Below are positions 13,995-22,122 of a DNA stretch of 32,494 bases, piece after piece; position 1 is the stretch's first letter; the number at the start of each line of letters is the position of its first letter. The DNA is from Stenotrophomonas sp. (GTDB taxonomy: Bacteria; Pseudomonadota; Gammaproteobacteria; Xanthomonadales; Xanthomonadaceae). Location: NCBI GenBank assembly GCA_003510825.1, contig DOKO01000474.1:1-32494 (forward strand), written 5' to 3'. The position numbers and the translations under genes are program-made. Below the pieces are notes generated by a model. The model searched no databases. It saw only the letters and a program-made list of their open reading frames with translations, and was not told the origin of the DNA.

Positions 13995-14894
13995 ATGGAC
14001 CTGGTACACCCGCAATTGGCCGCCTTCGCCGCGGTGCTGGAAGAAGGCAGTTTCGAAGCCGCTGCCAGGCGACTGGCGATCAGCCCGTCGGCGCTGTCGC
14101 AGCGGATCAAGGCGCTGGAAGACCGCTTGGGCCAGGTGCTGCTGGTGCGCCAGGCACCGTGCCGCCCCACCGCTGCCGGCGAGGTCCTGCTGCGCAGCGT
14201 GCGGCCGATGCAGGCTCTGCAGGCCGAGGCACTGGCCGAGCTGCTGCCCGAGCGCGGCAATGACGCCACGCGCACGCCGATCCCGCTGGCGGTCAACGAC
14301 GACTCGCTGGACACCTGGTTCGTCGCCGCCATCGCCGAGCTGCACCAGCGCCATGGCTACCTGTTCGACCTGCGCATGGACGACCAGGACCACACCCTCG
14401 AACTGCTGCGCGATGGCAGCGTCCTCGGCGCGGTTACCGCCGAAGGCCGCGCGTTGAAGGGCTGCAACGTGCACCCGCTGGGGGCGATGCGCTACCACGC
14501 CATCGCCTCGCCGGCCTTCGCCTGCCGCTGGTTCGGCAAGGGCATGCAGGCCGATGCGCTGGCCGTGGCGCCGATGATCGTGTTCAACCGCAAGGACGAA
14601 CTGCAGGCGCGTTTCCTGCGCCGCCTCACGCGTGCGCGGCTGCAGCCACCGGTGCACTACCTGCCCTCCTCCACCGGTTTCGTCGAAGCCGCCGCGCGCG
14701 GACTGGGCTGGTGCCTGGCGCCGGAAACGCTGATCGCGCCGGCACTGGCTGAAGACAATGTCGTGGTGCTCGAACCAAGCCGATGGCTGGATGTGCCGCT
14801 GTACTGGCAGCATGCCGCGGTGCGTTCCAGCACGCTGCAGCACATCACCCAAGCGCTGCGCAGCGCCGCGGAGGGTTGTCTGCGTCTGCGCTGA
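13995..14894 (+). CDS. argP: LysR-family regulator ArgP (IciA)
   Basis: A 299-residue transcription factor. The N-terminal winged helix reads LAAFAAVLEEGSFEAAARRL then ISPSALSQRIKALEDRLGQ and LLVR. The effector domain contains PLAVNDDSLDTWF, DDQDHTLELLRDGSVLGAVT and HPLGAMRYHAIASPAF, which closely follow E. coli ArgP (AVNADSLATWLLPAL..., GEVVGAVS, KLGALDYLFVSS). In E. coli the protein senses arginine and lysine and controls argO. GAAGAGG at 13982-13988 is a good ribosome binding site for the ATG at 13995. Upstream in-frame ATGs run antisense through argO and are not credible. It is divergent from argO and 87 bases ahead of an export operon read in the same direction. Confidence 0.9.
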   Translation: MDLVHPQLAAFAAVLEEGSFEAAARRLAISPSALSQRIKALEDRLGQVLLVRQAPCRPTAAGEVLLRSVRPMQALQAEALAELLPERGNDATRTPIPLAVNDDSLDTWFVAAIAELHQRHGYLFDLRMDDQDHTLELLRDGSVLGAVTAEGRALKGCNVHPLGAMRYHAIASPAFACRWFGKGMQADALAVAPMIVFNRKDELQARFLRRLTRARLQPPVHYLPSSTGFVEAAARGLGWCLAPETLIAPALAEDNVVVLEPSRWLDVPLYWQHAAVRSSTLQHITQALRSAAEGCLRLR

Positions 14895-14981
14895 AGCACC
14901 TGCGGCGTGCACCGCACCGACAACGGCTTCACGGCACATCCACTAGTTTTTGCCGGACTCTTTACGGATGACGGACCCGAC

Positions 14982-16394
14982 GTGCACCTGCAACGTCCTT
15001 GCCCGCGACGGCACCGCGCACGTTGGCCGCTGCTGGTCTGCGCCACGCTGCTGACGGCCACCAGCGTCGCGCAGACGGCGGCCGACCCAGCCGTGGCCCC
15101 TGCCCTGCAATGGGAACAGGCTCGGCAGCGGCTGGAACAGGTTTCCGATGCGCTGGCGGCGGCCGATGCCGGTGTGCGCAACAAGCAGGAACTACAGGAA
15201 GCCACGCGCCTGCTGCGCCTGCCCGAGATCACCGGCGAAGTGCGCCGCCTGCAGTTCCAGAAGACCCTCACCCTGCCATTGGGCTCGCTCGCGCCGGTGG
15301 CCGAAGCCTATGGCATCGATTCGCCGCTGAGCTTCACCGAACGCGACTGGCGCACCCGCCCTGTGGTGACCGCAGTGCTGCCGTTGTACACCGGCGGCGT
15401 GATCCCGGCCGCGCAGCGTGCAGCCAGTGCGGCCAGCGAACAGGCCAGCGCCGAACGCGAGGCGCAGCGCCAGTCGCTGACCGTGCAGCTGGCCCAGGCC
15501 TATTTCGGCCAGCGCCTGGCCGAACAGGCCGTGGACGTACGCCGCGACGTGCGCGATGGCCTCAACCGCCACCTGTCCGATGCGGAGAAGCTGGAACGCG
15601 AGGGCTTCGCCACCCGCGCGCAGCGCCTGCAGGCCACCGTCGCGCGCGACAAGGCCGAGCGCGAGTACCAGAAGACCCTCAATGACCTGGCCACACTGCA
15701 GGCCGCGCTGGCCACCCTGCTGCGCAGCGGTGGCGAGGTGCGTCCGCTGTCGCCGCTGTTCGTGCAGCGCGCGCCGCTGGAACCGGTGGCCAGCTTCGAA
15801 CGCACCGCGCAGGCACGACAGCCGCAGATCCGCCGCCTGCAGGCGATGGTTGCCCAGGCCGAACAGGGCGTGCGTGTGCAGCAGGCCAAGCTGAAGCCGC
15901 AGATCTTCGCCTTCGGCCAGTACGACTTCCGCCGCCGCGATGAAATGCTGACCGACCCGGACTGGGCCTTCGGCATCGGCGTGAAATACACCTTCCTCTC
16001 GCCCAGCTCGCGGCCGGCGCAGATCAGTGCGGCACGCGCGCAGCAGGAACAGGCCGAAGCCGGCCTGCGCGAAGCCGAGAACCAGGTCGCCCTCGGCGTG
16101 CGCAAGGCATGGAACGAACTGGAAAGCGCGCGCCAGCAGTTCGTGCTGCTGGACAGCAGCATCGCCCAGGCACAGGAAAACCTGCGCCTGCAGGAGCTGG
16201 CCTTCCGCGAGGGACAGGCGACGTCGCTGGATGTCATCGACGCGCGGCTGGGCCTGGGTGGCGCGCGCGTCGAACGCGCACAGGCCGCCTACCAGTACGA
16301 CATCGCCCTGGCGCAACTGTTGGAAGTGAGTGGACAGATGGACCGTTTCGAAGACTATCGGCGCCGTGCGGACGAGGTGATCGACCATGAGTGA
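14982..16394 (+). CDS. TolC-like outer-membrane efflux protein
   Basis: An outer-membrane/periplasmic channel, 470 residues if translation starts at GTG 14982. The start is chosen because the following residues form an export signal (RARWPLLVCATLLTATSVAQT). An ATG at 14907 would put about 25 unlikely residues in front. The mature protein has the two-fold helical repeat of the OEP family: ALQWEQARQRLEQVSDALAA, a VTAVLPLYTGGVIPAAQRAA segment, AQAYFGQRLAEQAV, and in the second half FAFGQYDFRRRD, WAFGIGVKYTFLSPSSRPAQ and LQELAFREGQATSLDVIDA. It has no lipobox cysteine, unlike smeC further on. The stop overlaps the next start by eight bases, so it begins a four-gene export operon. Confidence 0.85.
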   Translation: MHLQRPCPRRHRARWPLLVCATLLTATSVAQTAADPAVAPALQWEQARQRLEQVSDALAAADAGVRNKQELQEATRLLRLPEITGEVRRLQFQKTLTLPLGSLAPVAEAYGIDSPLSFTERDWRTRPVVTAVLPLYTGGVIPAAQRAASAASEQASAEREAQRQSLTVQLAQAYFGQRLAEQAVDVRRDVRDGLNRHLSDAEKLEREGFATRAQRLQATVARDKAEREYQKTLNDLATLQAALATLLRSGGEVRPLSPLFVQRAPLEPVASFERTAQARQPQIRRLQAMVAQAEQGVRVQQAKLKPQIFAFGQYDFRRRDEMLTDPDWAFGIGVKYTFLSPSSRPAQISAARAQQEQAEAGLREAENQVALGVRKAWNELESARQQFVLLDSSIAQAQENLRLQELAFREGQATSLDVIDARLGLGGARVERAQAAYQYDIALAQLLEVSGQMDRFEDYRRRADEVIDHE

Positions 16395-17400
16395 CGTGCT
16401 GCACGACGAATCCACCACGCCGCCCGGCAAGCGCCGCATGGGCATCATCCTGGTGGTGGTGCTGCTGGCCGTGGTGGTGCTGGGCCTGTGGCTGGCCTGG
16501 CGCCGGCCGGCCGACCAGATCCAGGGCATGGCCGACGCCGATACCCTCAACGTCGCCGCCAAGATCACCGCCCGCGTGGCCGAACTGAAGGTGCGCGAAG
16601 GTGACCGCGTGCAGGCCGGGCAGATCGTGTTCCTGCTCGACAGCCCGGAAGTGGCGGCCAAGGAACAGCAGGCCCACGGCGCACTGGCCGCCGCGCAGGC
16701 AGTGGCCGACAAGGCCGACGAGGGCGCGCGCAGCGAGGACATCCGCGCCGCCGAAGCCAACTGGAAGCGGGCCGAGGCCGGTGCCACCCTGGCCGAAGCA
16801 ACTGCGCGCCGCGTGCAGAACCTGTTCAACGAAGGGGTGATGACCCGGCAGAAGCGCGATGAGGCGCAGGCCCAGGCCACCAGTTCGCGTGAACTGGCCC
16901 GCGCCGCGCGCGCGCAGTACGACATGGCGCTGGCCGGGGCACGCGAGCAGGACAAGCGTGCGGCACAGGGCCAGGTGCAGCAGGCGCAGGGGGCGGTGGC
17001 CGAGGTCAACGCTGCACGCGCCGAAGTGGAAGGCCGCGCACCGGTGGCGGGCGAGATCAACAAGCGCATGGCCGACCCGGGCGAACTGGTGCCGGCGGGC
17101 TATCCGGTGTTCACCCTGGTCGACATCGACCGCATGTGGGTGTCGATGAACCTGCGCGAGTCGCAGATGCAGGGCTTGAAGGTCGGCAGCACCCTGCGCG
17201 GCAGCATCCCGGCACTGGACCAGGATGCCGAATTCAAGGTGTATTTCATCAATCCGGCCGGCGACTACGCCACCTGGCGCACCACCCGCCAGTCCTCCGG
17301 CTACGACGTCCGCAGCTTCGAGGTGCGGGTGCGCCCGGTACGCCGCATCGAGGGCTTCCGCCCCGGCATGAGCGTGCTGTTCGCATGGCCCCCGCACTGA
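16387..17400 (+). CDS. HlyD/EmrA-type periplasmic adaptor
   Basis: A 337-residue membrane-fusion protein linking inner-membrane transporter to outer-membrane channel. One transmembrane helix spans about residues 18-38. The first lipoyl half-motif (ADTLNVAAKITARVAELKVREGDRVQAGQIVF) and its return (VEGRAPVAGEINKRMADPGELVPAG) bracket an Ala/Gln-rich coiled coil of about 120 residues. The beta-barrel domain follows (FTLVDIDRMWVSMNLRES). The layout is that of YbhG/YhiI-like adaptors that work with ABC-2 permeases. It overlaps the upstream stop and its own last 16 bases are shared with the first permease gene, which indicates translational coupling. Confidence 0.87.
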   Translation: MSDVLHDESTTPPGKRRMGIILVVVLLAVVVLGLWLAWRRPADQIQGMADADTLNVAAKITARVAELKVREGDRVQAGQIVFLLDSPEVAAKEQQAHGALAAAQAVADKADEGARSEDIRAAEANWKRAEAGATLAEATARRVQNLFNEGVMTRQKRDEAQAQATSSRELARAARAQYDMALAGAREQDKRAAQGQVQQAQGAVAEVNAARAEVEGRAPVAGEINKRMADPGELVPAGYPVFTLVDIDRMWVSMNLRESQMQGLKVGSTLRGSIPALDQDAEFKVYFINPAGDYATWRTTRQSSGYDVRSFEVRVRPVRRIEGFRPGMSVLFAWPPH

Positions 17401-18572
17401 GCCCGGGCAACGGCGGCTTTGCGGCGTCGTGGCGGCGCGAACTGCGCACGCTGCGCGGCAATCGGGCCGACCTGCTGCTGGTCACCGCGCTGCCGTTGCT
17501 GATGCTGGTGCTGATGGCGTGGATGTTCAGCCCCGCGGTGATGCGCGATGTGCCGATTGCCGTAGTCGACCTGGACCACAGCAGCGACAGCCGCCTGCTG
17601 CTGCGCATGCTCGACGCCAGCCCCGGCGTGCGCGTGGCCAGCCAGCCGGTGAACATGGACGAGGCCCGTGCGCAGCTGCGCCAGCTGCAGGTCTACGCCA
17701 TCGTGCTGGTACCACGCGATGTCACCCGGCAGGCGCTGCGCGGCCAGCAGGGCACGGTGTTCGCCTATTACAACGCCACCTACATGACCACCGGCCAGTC
17801 CGCCGCGCGTGACATCGGTGATGCGGTGGCCGCGTGGAATGCACGCCTGCTGCGCGAACGCATCGCATTGCAGGTCGGCCCGGGCAAGCTGCGCGCGGCA
17901 CCGATCGCCGTGCAGTCGGACATCCTCTACAACCCCGCGCGCAGCTACGAGCTGTTCCTGCTGCCGCTGATCTTCCCCGCCGTGCTTTCGCTGGTGCTGG
18001 CGCTTGCAGTGGCCGGCAGCCTGGGCCGCGAGATCCGTGATGGCACCCTGCCCGGCTGGCTTGGGCGCACGCCGTGGCCAGCCCTCGCCGGCAAGATCGC
18101 ACCGTATGTCCTGCTGTTTTCGCTGTACGGCGCGCTGGGTGTGGCCTACCTGGCCTGGCTGCGCGGCGACGGCATCGCCGGCAGCGTGTTCCTGCTGCTG
18201 CTCGGCCAGCCCCTGTTCTATCTGGCCACCGCGGCCTACGCCCTGTTCTTCGTCGGCGTCACCCGTGACATGGGCACGGCGCTGTCGGCAGTGGGCCTCA
18301 GCATCGGCACGGCGCTGGCCTTTTCCAGCGCCACCTTCCCGGTCATCGACGCACCGCTGTTCACCCGCATCTGGCATCTGCTGCTGCCGCTCAGCGCCTA
18401 CATCAAGCTGCAGACCCAGCAGCAGTTCGTCGGTGCACCGCTGGCGGTATCGCTGTGGCCGCTGGCCACGCTGCTGCTGATGATCATCATCGCGGGTGGC
18501 CTCGGTGGCTGGCGCCTGCTGGCGTTCGCCCGCAGCGCGCAGGCCGCGCAGCCGGCGGGGGCCGATGCATGA
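17385..18572 (+). CDS. ABC-2-type permease, first of a pair
   Basis: A 395-residue inner-membrane permease. It has the ABC-2 architecture of the YhiH/YbhR kind: an N-terminal helix (LLLVTALPLLMLVLMAWMF), an extracytoplasmic domain beginning IAVVDLDHSSDSRLLLRMLDA and continuing to about residue 180, then five C-terminal helices starting with LFLLPLIFPAVLSLVLALAVAG and the cytoplasmic GREIRDGTLPGWLGR loop that normally contacts the ATPase. The ATG at 17385 lies inside the end of the adaptor gene. Its stop and the next start share ATGA. No nucleotide-binding domain is fused to it or encoded nearby. Confidence 0.85.
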   Translation: MAPALSPGNGGFAASWRRELRTLRGNRADLLLVTALPLLMLVLMAWMFSPAVMRDVPIAVVDLDHSSDSRLLLRMLDASPGVRVASQPVNMDEARAQLRQLQVYAIVLVPRDVTRQALRGQQGTVFAYYNATYMTTGQSAARDIGDAVAAWNARLLRERIALQVGPGKLRAAPIAVQSDILYNPARSYELFLLPLIFPAVLSLVLALAVAGSLGREIRDGTLPGWLGRTPWPALAGKIAPYVLLFSLYGALGVAYLAWLRGDGIAGSVFLLLLGQPLFYLATAAYALFFVGVTRDMGTALSAVGLSIGTALAFSSATFPVIDAPLFTRIWHLLLPLSAYIKLQTQQQFVGAPLAVSLWPLATLLLMIIIAGGLGGWRLLAFARSAQAAQPAGADA

Positions 18573-19705
18573 GCACGGTCTGGGCCAGCCTGCGGCAGAC
18601 CTTGCAGGCGGTGCTGCTGGACCGCTACGCCATCGTGGTGATGGTCGGCGCGGTCATCCTGTACTCGTTCTTCTACCCGGCCGCGTACCGGCACCAGGTC
18701 GCCGGCAACCTGCCGATCCTGGTCGTGGATCAGGACCACAGCGCCACCAGCCGCGAACTGCTGCGCAAGCTGGATGCGCTGCGCGTGGCCCGCGTGGTTG
18801 GCCAGCCTGCCAGCATCGACAGCGCGCGTCGTCAGCTGGAAGCCGGTGATGCCGAAGGCATCGTACTGATCCCGGCCAACCTGGAGCGCGACATCCTGCG
18901 TGGCCATCCGGCGAAGCTGGTCCTGCTCGGCAACGGTGCCTACCTGGGCCGCGCCAGCTGGGTGCTGGGCAGCGTGGCCGATGCACTGGGATCCTTCGGG
19001 CGCGAAGCGGTCGTCGCCCAGGCCGCGTTCATGGGTGCTCCGCAGGCGCCGCCGGTCACCCTGGTGCAGCGGCCGCTGTACAACACGCAGGAAGGCTATG
19101 GCAGCGCCATCGTGCCCGGCGTGGCCGAGCTGATCGTGCACCAGACCCTGCTGATGGGCATCGGCGTGCTGCTCGGCGGGCGCCGTCTGGCCCTTGGCCG
19201 ACGCCTGCGCTTCGATCTGCCGACGCTGGCCGGCATGGCGTTGGGCTTCGGCCTGATCGGTCTGTTCGGGCTGTTCTATTACGCCGGGTTCACTGCCTGG
19301 GTGCAGGACTATCCGCGCGGCGGCAATCCGCTCGGCCAGCTGTTCGGCGGCACGCTGTTCATCGCCGCCACGGTGGCTTTCGGCCTGTTCGTCGGCAGCT
19401 TCTTCCGCACCCGCGAACGCGCGTTCCAGTACATCATCGCCACGTCCATCCCGCTGTTCTTCCTGGCCAACCTGTCCTGGCCCATGGCGATGACGCCGCC
19501 GCCGCTGGTGTGGCTGTCGCAGCTGCTGCCCACCACGTCGGGCATCAACCTGATGGTGCGCCTGAACCAGATGGATGCGCGCCTGGCTGATGTCAGCCAC
19601 GAACTGGTCACCCTTGGCGTACTGCTGCTGCTCTACGGCAGCCTCGCCGTCTGGCGCCTGCACGGCGCCTCGATCAGGGGTCCGGGGCGTACCAGAACGG
19701 GATGA
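18569..19705 (+). CDS. ABC-2-type permease, second of a pair
   Basis: A 378-residue permease paralogous to the preceding gene. The first helix is YAIVVMVGAVILYSFFYPAAY; the extracytoplasmic domain opens with LPILVVDQDHSATSRELLRKLDA, the same VDxDxSxxSR motif as its partner. The C-terminal membrane block includes VAELIVHQTLLMGIGVLLGG, MALGFGLIGLFGLFYYAGF, LFIAATVAFGLFVGSFF and YIIATSIPLFFLANLSWP. It probably forms a heterodimer with the upstream permease. The last 32 bases overlap the convergent membrane-protein gene. The operon ends here without an ATPase gene. Confidence 0.85.
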   Translation: MSTVWASLRQTLQAVLLDRYAIVVMVGAVILYSFFYPAAYRHQVAGNLPILVVDQDHSATSRELLRKLDALRVARVVGQPASIDSARRQLEAGDAEGIVLIPANLERDILRGHPAKLVLLGNGAYLGRASWVLGSVADALGSFGREAVVAQAAFMGAPQAPPVTLVQRPLYNTQEGYGSAIVPGVAELIVHQTLLMGIGVLLGGRRLALGRRLRFDLPTLAGMALGFGLIGLFGLFYYAGFTAWVQDYPRGGNPLGQLFGGTLFIAATVAFGLFVGSFFRTRERAFQYIIATSIPLFFLANLSWPMAMTPPPLVWLSQLLPTTSGINLMVRLNQMDARLADVSHELVTLGVLLLLYGSLAVWRLHGASIRGPGRTRTG

Positions 19706-21050
19706 AGTACTCGCGCCGGCGGTCCGCGCCGCGCTCCGGGCCCTCGCCATTCCACAGCAGGTGCAGGTCGTGCCGGCCCGGTGCCAGCCCGGCCATCGGC
19801 AGGTAACCGGCCAGCCCGCGCATGTCGAGGTCGCGCCGTTCCATCGGTACGAAGGCATGCAGGTCAACGGGCCTGCCGTCCAGCTGCACCGTCCAGAGCT
19901 GGGCCAGGCAGTCCACCGCCGCGGTCGCGGCCGCCGCACCTTCCGCATCGTTGCGCCCACCCGGCAGCTGCGTGCAGCGCGTGCGCGCCACCGTGTTGTC
20001 GCGCTGCGGGCGGTGAGGAATGAACAGCCGCAGCTGCGTTCCGCTGATGGTGTCGGCGGGAATCATCGGGTACGGCAGCAGCTGGTCGTGCGCCGAGCGC
20101 ATCGATTCGTAGTGCGCGCTGAGCATGCCGTGGTCCACCGCTTCGCCGGTGATGATCTGGTAGCGGTTGAACAGCGAGAACTTCACCGAGCCGGCCACCT
20201 GCAGGCCACCCAGCAGCATCGCCACCATGATCGCGCCCAGGTAGGCCACGATGAAGAACTGCGAGCGCAGGTTGCTCTGGATCGTCAACTGCATGGTCTG
20301 GATCAGGCGCATCAGCGGTATCCGCTGCAGGGCACCGAGCACCCACTGCAGCACGCGCTGCTGGCGTTCGCTCGGCCGACCGCGCGCCTGCCTGCGTGCA
20401 ATGGACTTCTCCAGCAGCGTGGGCAGCAGCCCCAGCATCAGCAGAGCCAGCATCACCACGCCCACGAAGATCGTGGCCGCCGTATCCGAGCCACCGCACA
20501 GCGCGCCGACCAGCATCGCCAGCCCAAGGATGATGATCGCCATCACCAGCGTGCCGGCCAGGGTCTGCACGCACATCAGCGTGGTCGAGAACAGCATCGT
20601 CGCCAGCCGGTCGGCGCGCTGGATGCTGCCGTCGAGGCCGCCATCGCGCGCACGCATGAAGGCACGCGAGACCGGACCCATCTTCGGCAGCTGGTCCCAG
20701 TCGATGCCCTTCGGGAAGTGCGACTTCAAGCCCACCAGGCCGATCCAGTAACCGCGCACGGTCAGGTGCGCAATCAGCGCAACCGCCATCACGTAGCACA
20801 TGCCCACGCTGATGCTGAAGACGAACCACAGCACCTGGAAGTACATGCCCTCGGTATGCAGGCTGCTGCGTGCCCAGATGTCGAACAGATAGCCCGGCAC
20901 GGCCAGCAGCGCGAAGGCCAGCAGGCCGGAAATGAACAGCTCCAGCTCATCGGTACGCTCGCGCAGCCGGCCGAAGCGGGTGCTCGCCTCCTGCGCCTCA
21001 TCGGTATCGGCAGCGGTCACGACCGGTTCGGCAGCAGGTGATTCGTTCAC
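19674..21050 (-). CDS. Unrecognised polytopic membrane protein with C-terminal soluble domain
   Basis: I do not recognise this 458-residue protein. About five hydrophobic segments are visible: near residues 37-57, 69-95, 155-185, 190-212 and 260-282. A cytoplasmic-looking insert (GLVGLKSHFPKGIDWDQLPKMGP) lies between the second and third. About 170 residues after the last segment form a soluble domain with two cysteines and the phrases DHGMLSAHYESMRSAHDQLLPYPMIP, QLRLFIPHRP and PGRHDLHLLWNG; the last resembles a beta-sandwich edge. The GTG at 21050 is the most plausible start because longer frames run antisense through the glycine-zipper gene; no strong ribosome binding site is visible. The 3' end overlaps the ABC-2 permease gene by 32 bases, tail to tail. 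Confidence 0.7.
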   Translation of the reverse strand: MNESPAAEPVVTAADTDEAQEASTRFGRLRERTDELELFISGLLAFALLAVPGYLFDIWARSSLHTEGMYFQVLWFVFSISVGMCYVMAVALIAHLTVRGYWIGLVGLKSHFPKGIDWDQLPKMGPVSRAFMRARDGGLDGSIQRADRLATMLFSTTLMCVQTLAGTLVMAIIILGLAMLVGALCGGSDTAATIFVGVVMLALLMLGLLPTLLEKSIARRQARGRPSERQQRVLQWVLGALQRIPLMRLIQTMQLTIQSNLRSQFFIVAYLGAIMVAMLLGGLQVAGSVKFSLFNRYQIITGEAVDHGMLSAHYESMRSAHDQLLPYPMIPADTISGTQLRLFIPHRPQRDNTVARTRCTQLPGGRNDAEGAAAATAAVDCLAQLWTVQLDGRPVDLHAFVPMERRDLDMRGLAGYLPMAGLAPGRHDLHLLWNGEGPERGADRRREYFIPFWYAPDP

Positions 21051-21123
21051 AGGGCGTTCATCCGTGGAATTCGGCGCAGTATAGGGTCCGCGCCGCGCCT
21101 TGCGATACGTCCGCCCACAACGA

Positions 21124-21152
21124 CGAACGCCGACCCAAAGGGCCGGCGTTCG
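21124..21152 (-). terminator. Strong hairpin after the glycine-zipper gene
   Basis: Arms CGAACGCCG (21124-21132) and CGGCGTTCG (21144-21152) are perfect; inside them CCC-AAA-GGG extends the stem past one A/C mismatch. On the minus strand the hairpin follows the glycine-zipper stop (21199) by about 45 bases. The downstream TCGTTGT is only a weak U-tract, so it may act as a partial terminator or transcript-end stabiliser ahead of the next minus-strand gene. Confidence 0.65.
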
Positions 21153-21198
21153 AGGAACCGCGTCGTGGAAGGGAGCGGGTATCAGGTTGTGCGGGTAC

Positions 21199-21561
21199 TC
21201 AGCGGTAGACGCGCTCGCAGCGGCGCTCGACCACGCGGTCACCGGTCTTGTTCTGGTGGTTGCCCTGGATCTGGCGGCCGGCTGCACCGCCGGCCACGGC
21301 ACCGGCCACGGTCGCCAGCTTCTTGCCGTTGCCGCCACCCACCTGGTTGCCCAGCAGGCCACCGACCACCGCACCGGTGGCCGTACCGGCGATGCGGTTG
21401 GGATCGCGCGAGTTGCGCTGCACTTCCACGTTCTTGCAGACCACGCGGCTGCCATCGTTGAACTTGCGGCCTTCATCGCGCGGGCCATAGCTCTGTGCGC
21501 TGGCTACCGACGAAGCCGCCAACAGGCTGCCGAGCAGCAGTACGCGAAGGGACGTGTTCAT
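21199..21561 (-). CDS. Secreted glycine-zipper 2TM-domain protein
   Basis: A 120-residue exported protein. The signal peptide is about residues 1-22 (cleavage after ASA). A short soluble segment with one cysteine (VVCKNVEVQRNS) leads into a glycine-zipper pair: IAGTATGAVVGGLLGNQVGG followed by KKLATVAGAVAGGAAGRQIQG, typical of the glycine-zipper 2TM domain seen in Rickettsia 17-kDa antigen-like proteins. The tail GDRVVERRCERVYR contains a second cysteine. There is no lipobox, so it is periplasmic or peripherally membrane-associated. The ATG at 21561 is set by a strong AGGAGAT ribosome binding site. Function is envelope-related at best guess. Confidence 0.85.
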   Translation of the reverse strand: MNTSLRVLLLGSLLAASSVASAQSYGPRDEGRKFNDGSRVVCKNVEVQRNSRDPNRIAGTATGAVVGGLLGNQVGGGNGKKLATVAGAVAGGAAGRQIQGNHQNKTGDRVVERRCERVYR

Positions 21562-21695
21562 GGCGATCTCCTGTGATCCGATGTGCGCCCAGTCTCCCGC
21601 CGGCAACGGCAACCGAAGGTGAAATACCGGTCGACGGCGCCTGAACGGCCATGCGGCGTTCAGCGATGCGACGCTGGCGTTGGCACCGCGTGCCC

Positions 21696-21701
21696 TACAG
21701 T
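21696..21701 (+). promoter_or_regulatory. Possible -10 element (TACAGT) for a leaderless barstar-like mRNA
   Basis: TACAGT ends six bases before the ATG at 21708. That distance would put the transcription start at or next to the A of the start codon. No Shine-Dalgarno sequence is seen upstream of this ATG, which fits a leaderless transcript. No good -35 is visible, so this is tentative. Confidence 0.35.
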
Positions 21702-21707
21702 GCGTGC

Positions 21708-22100
21708 ATGACCCTGCACCTGCAGATCGACGGACGTGCGATCACCGACATCGACAGCCTCTATGCCGAGTTCAACCGTGTCTTCATGGCGGGCGAAGAC
21801 TGGCAGCTCGGGCCCAGCCTGGATGCGCTGGACGACCTGCTGTACGGCGGTTACGGCGCACTGCAGGGGCACACTACCGCAACCGTGGCCTGGCGCGATA
21901 TCGCGCTCAGCCGCGTCGCGCTGGGCGTGGACGCGACCTGCGCCTGGCTGCAGGCGAAACTGCAGCAGCCCGGCACGTTCAACGCCGATGTGATCCGCCA
22001 CCAGCTGGATGCGCTGGAGCGCGGCGAAGGCCAGACCTACTTCGAGATCGTGATGGAGATTTTCGCCGGCCACCCGCGCATCACCCTGCTGCCGCAGTGA
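21708..22100 (+). CDS. Barstar-like (ribonuclease-inhibitor family) protein
   Basis: A 130-residue acidic protein. The opening LHLQIDGRAITDIDSLYAEFNRVF and DWQLGPSLDALDDLLYGGYG follow the barstar pattern: an initial strand, a helix, then a helix carrying LDAL-D-L-G. Barstars inhibit barnase-type ribonucleases by binding the active site with acidic residues; several Asp/Glu lie in the expected helix here. The protein is longer than classical barstar (about 90 residues) through a C-terminal part ending QTYFEIVMEIFAGHPRITLLPQ. No barnase-like or other toxin gene is next to it, so it is an orphan and may have another role. The start at ATG 21708 matches the first strand; a longer frame adds only Arg/Trp-rich residues. 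Confidence 0.75.
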   Translation: MTLHLQIDGRAITDIDSLYAEFNRVFMAGEDWQLGPSLDALDDLLYGGYGALQGHTTATVAWRDIALSRVALGVDATCAWLQAKLQQPGTFNADVIRHQLDALERGEGQTYFEIVMEIFAGHPRITLLPQ

Positions 22101-22102
22101 TC

Positions 22103-22122
22103 ACGCCCAGCGCTGGCGCTAC
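22103..22122 (-). repeat. Short SMAG-like element supplying the smeR stop codon
   Basis: On the minus strand GTAG (22122-22119) is followed by a CGCCAGCGCTGGGCG palindrome; the inner CCAGCGCTGG at 22107-22116 is perfect. It fills the gap between the convergent barstar-like and smeR genes, and the TAG of GTAG is the smeR stop codon. It is shorter and less regular than the elements at 4988 and 10928. Confidence 0.5.

Noticed and set aside
14907..14981. ATG at 14907 as the start of the TolC-like gene
   Set aside because: It adds 25 residues without signal-peptide character and has no ribosome binding site; the export signal follows GTG 14982. Not fully excluded.
21036..21057. Four-codon ATG frame just before the GTG start of the unnamed membrane protein
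   Set aside because: Far too short to claim; probably chance, though its stop overlaps the GTG.
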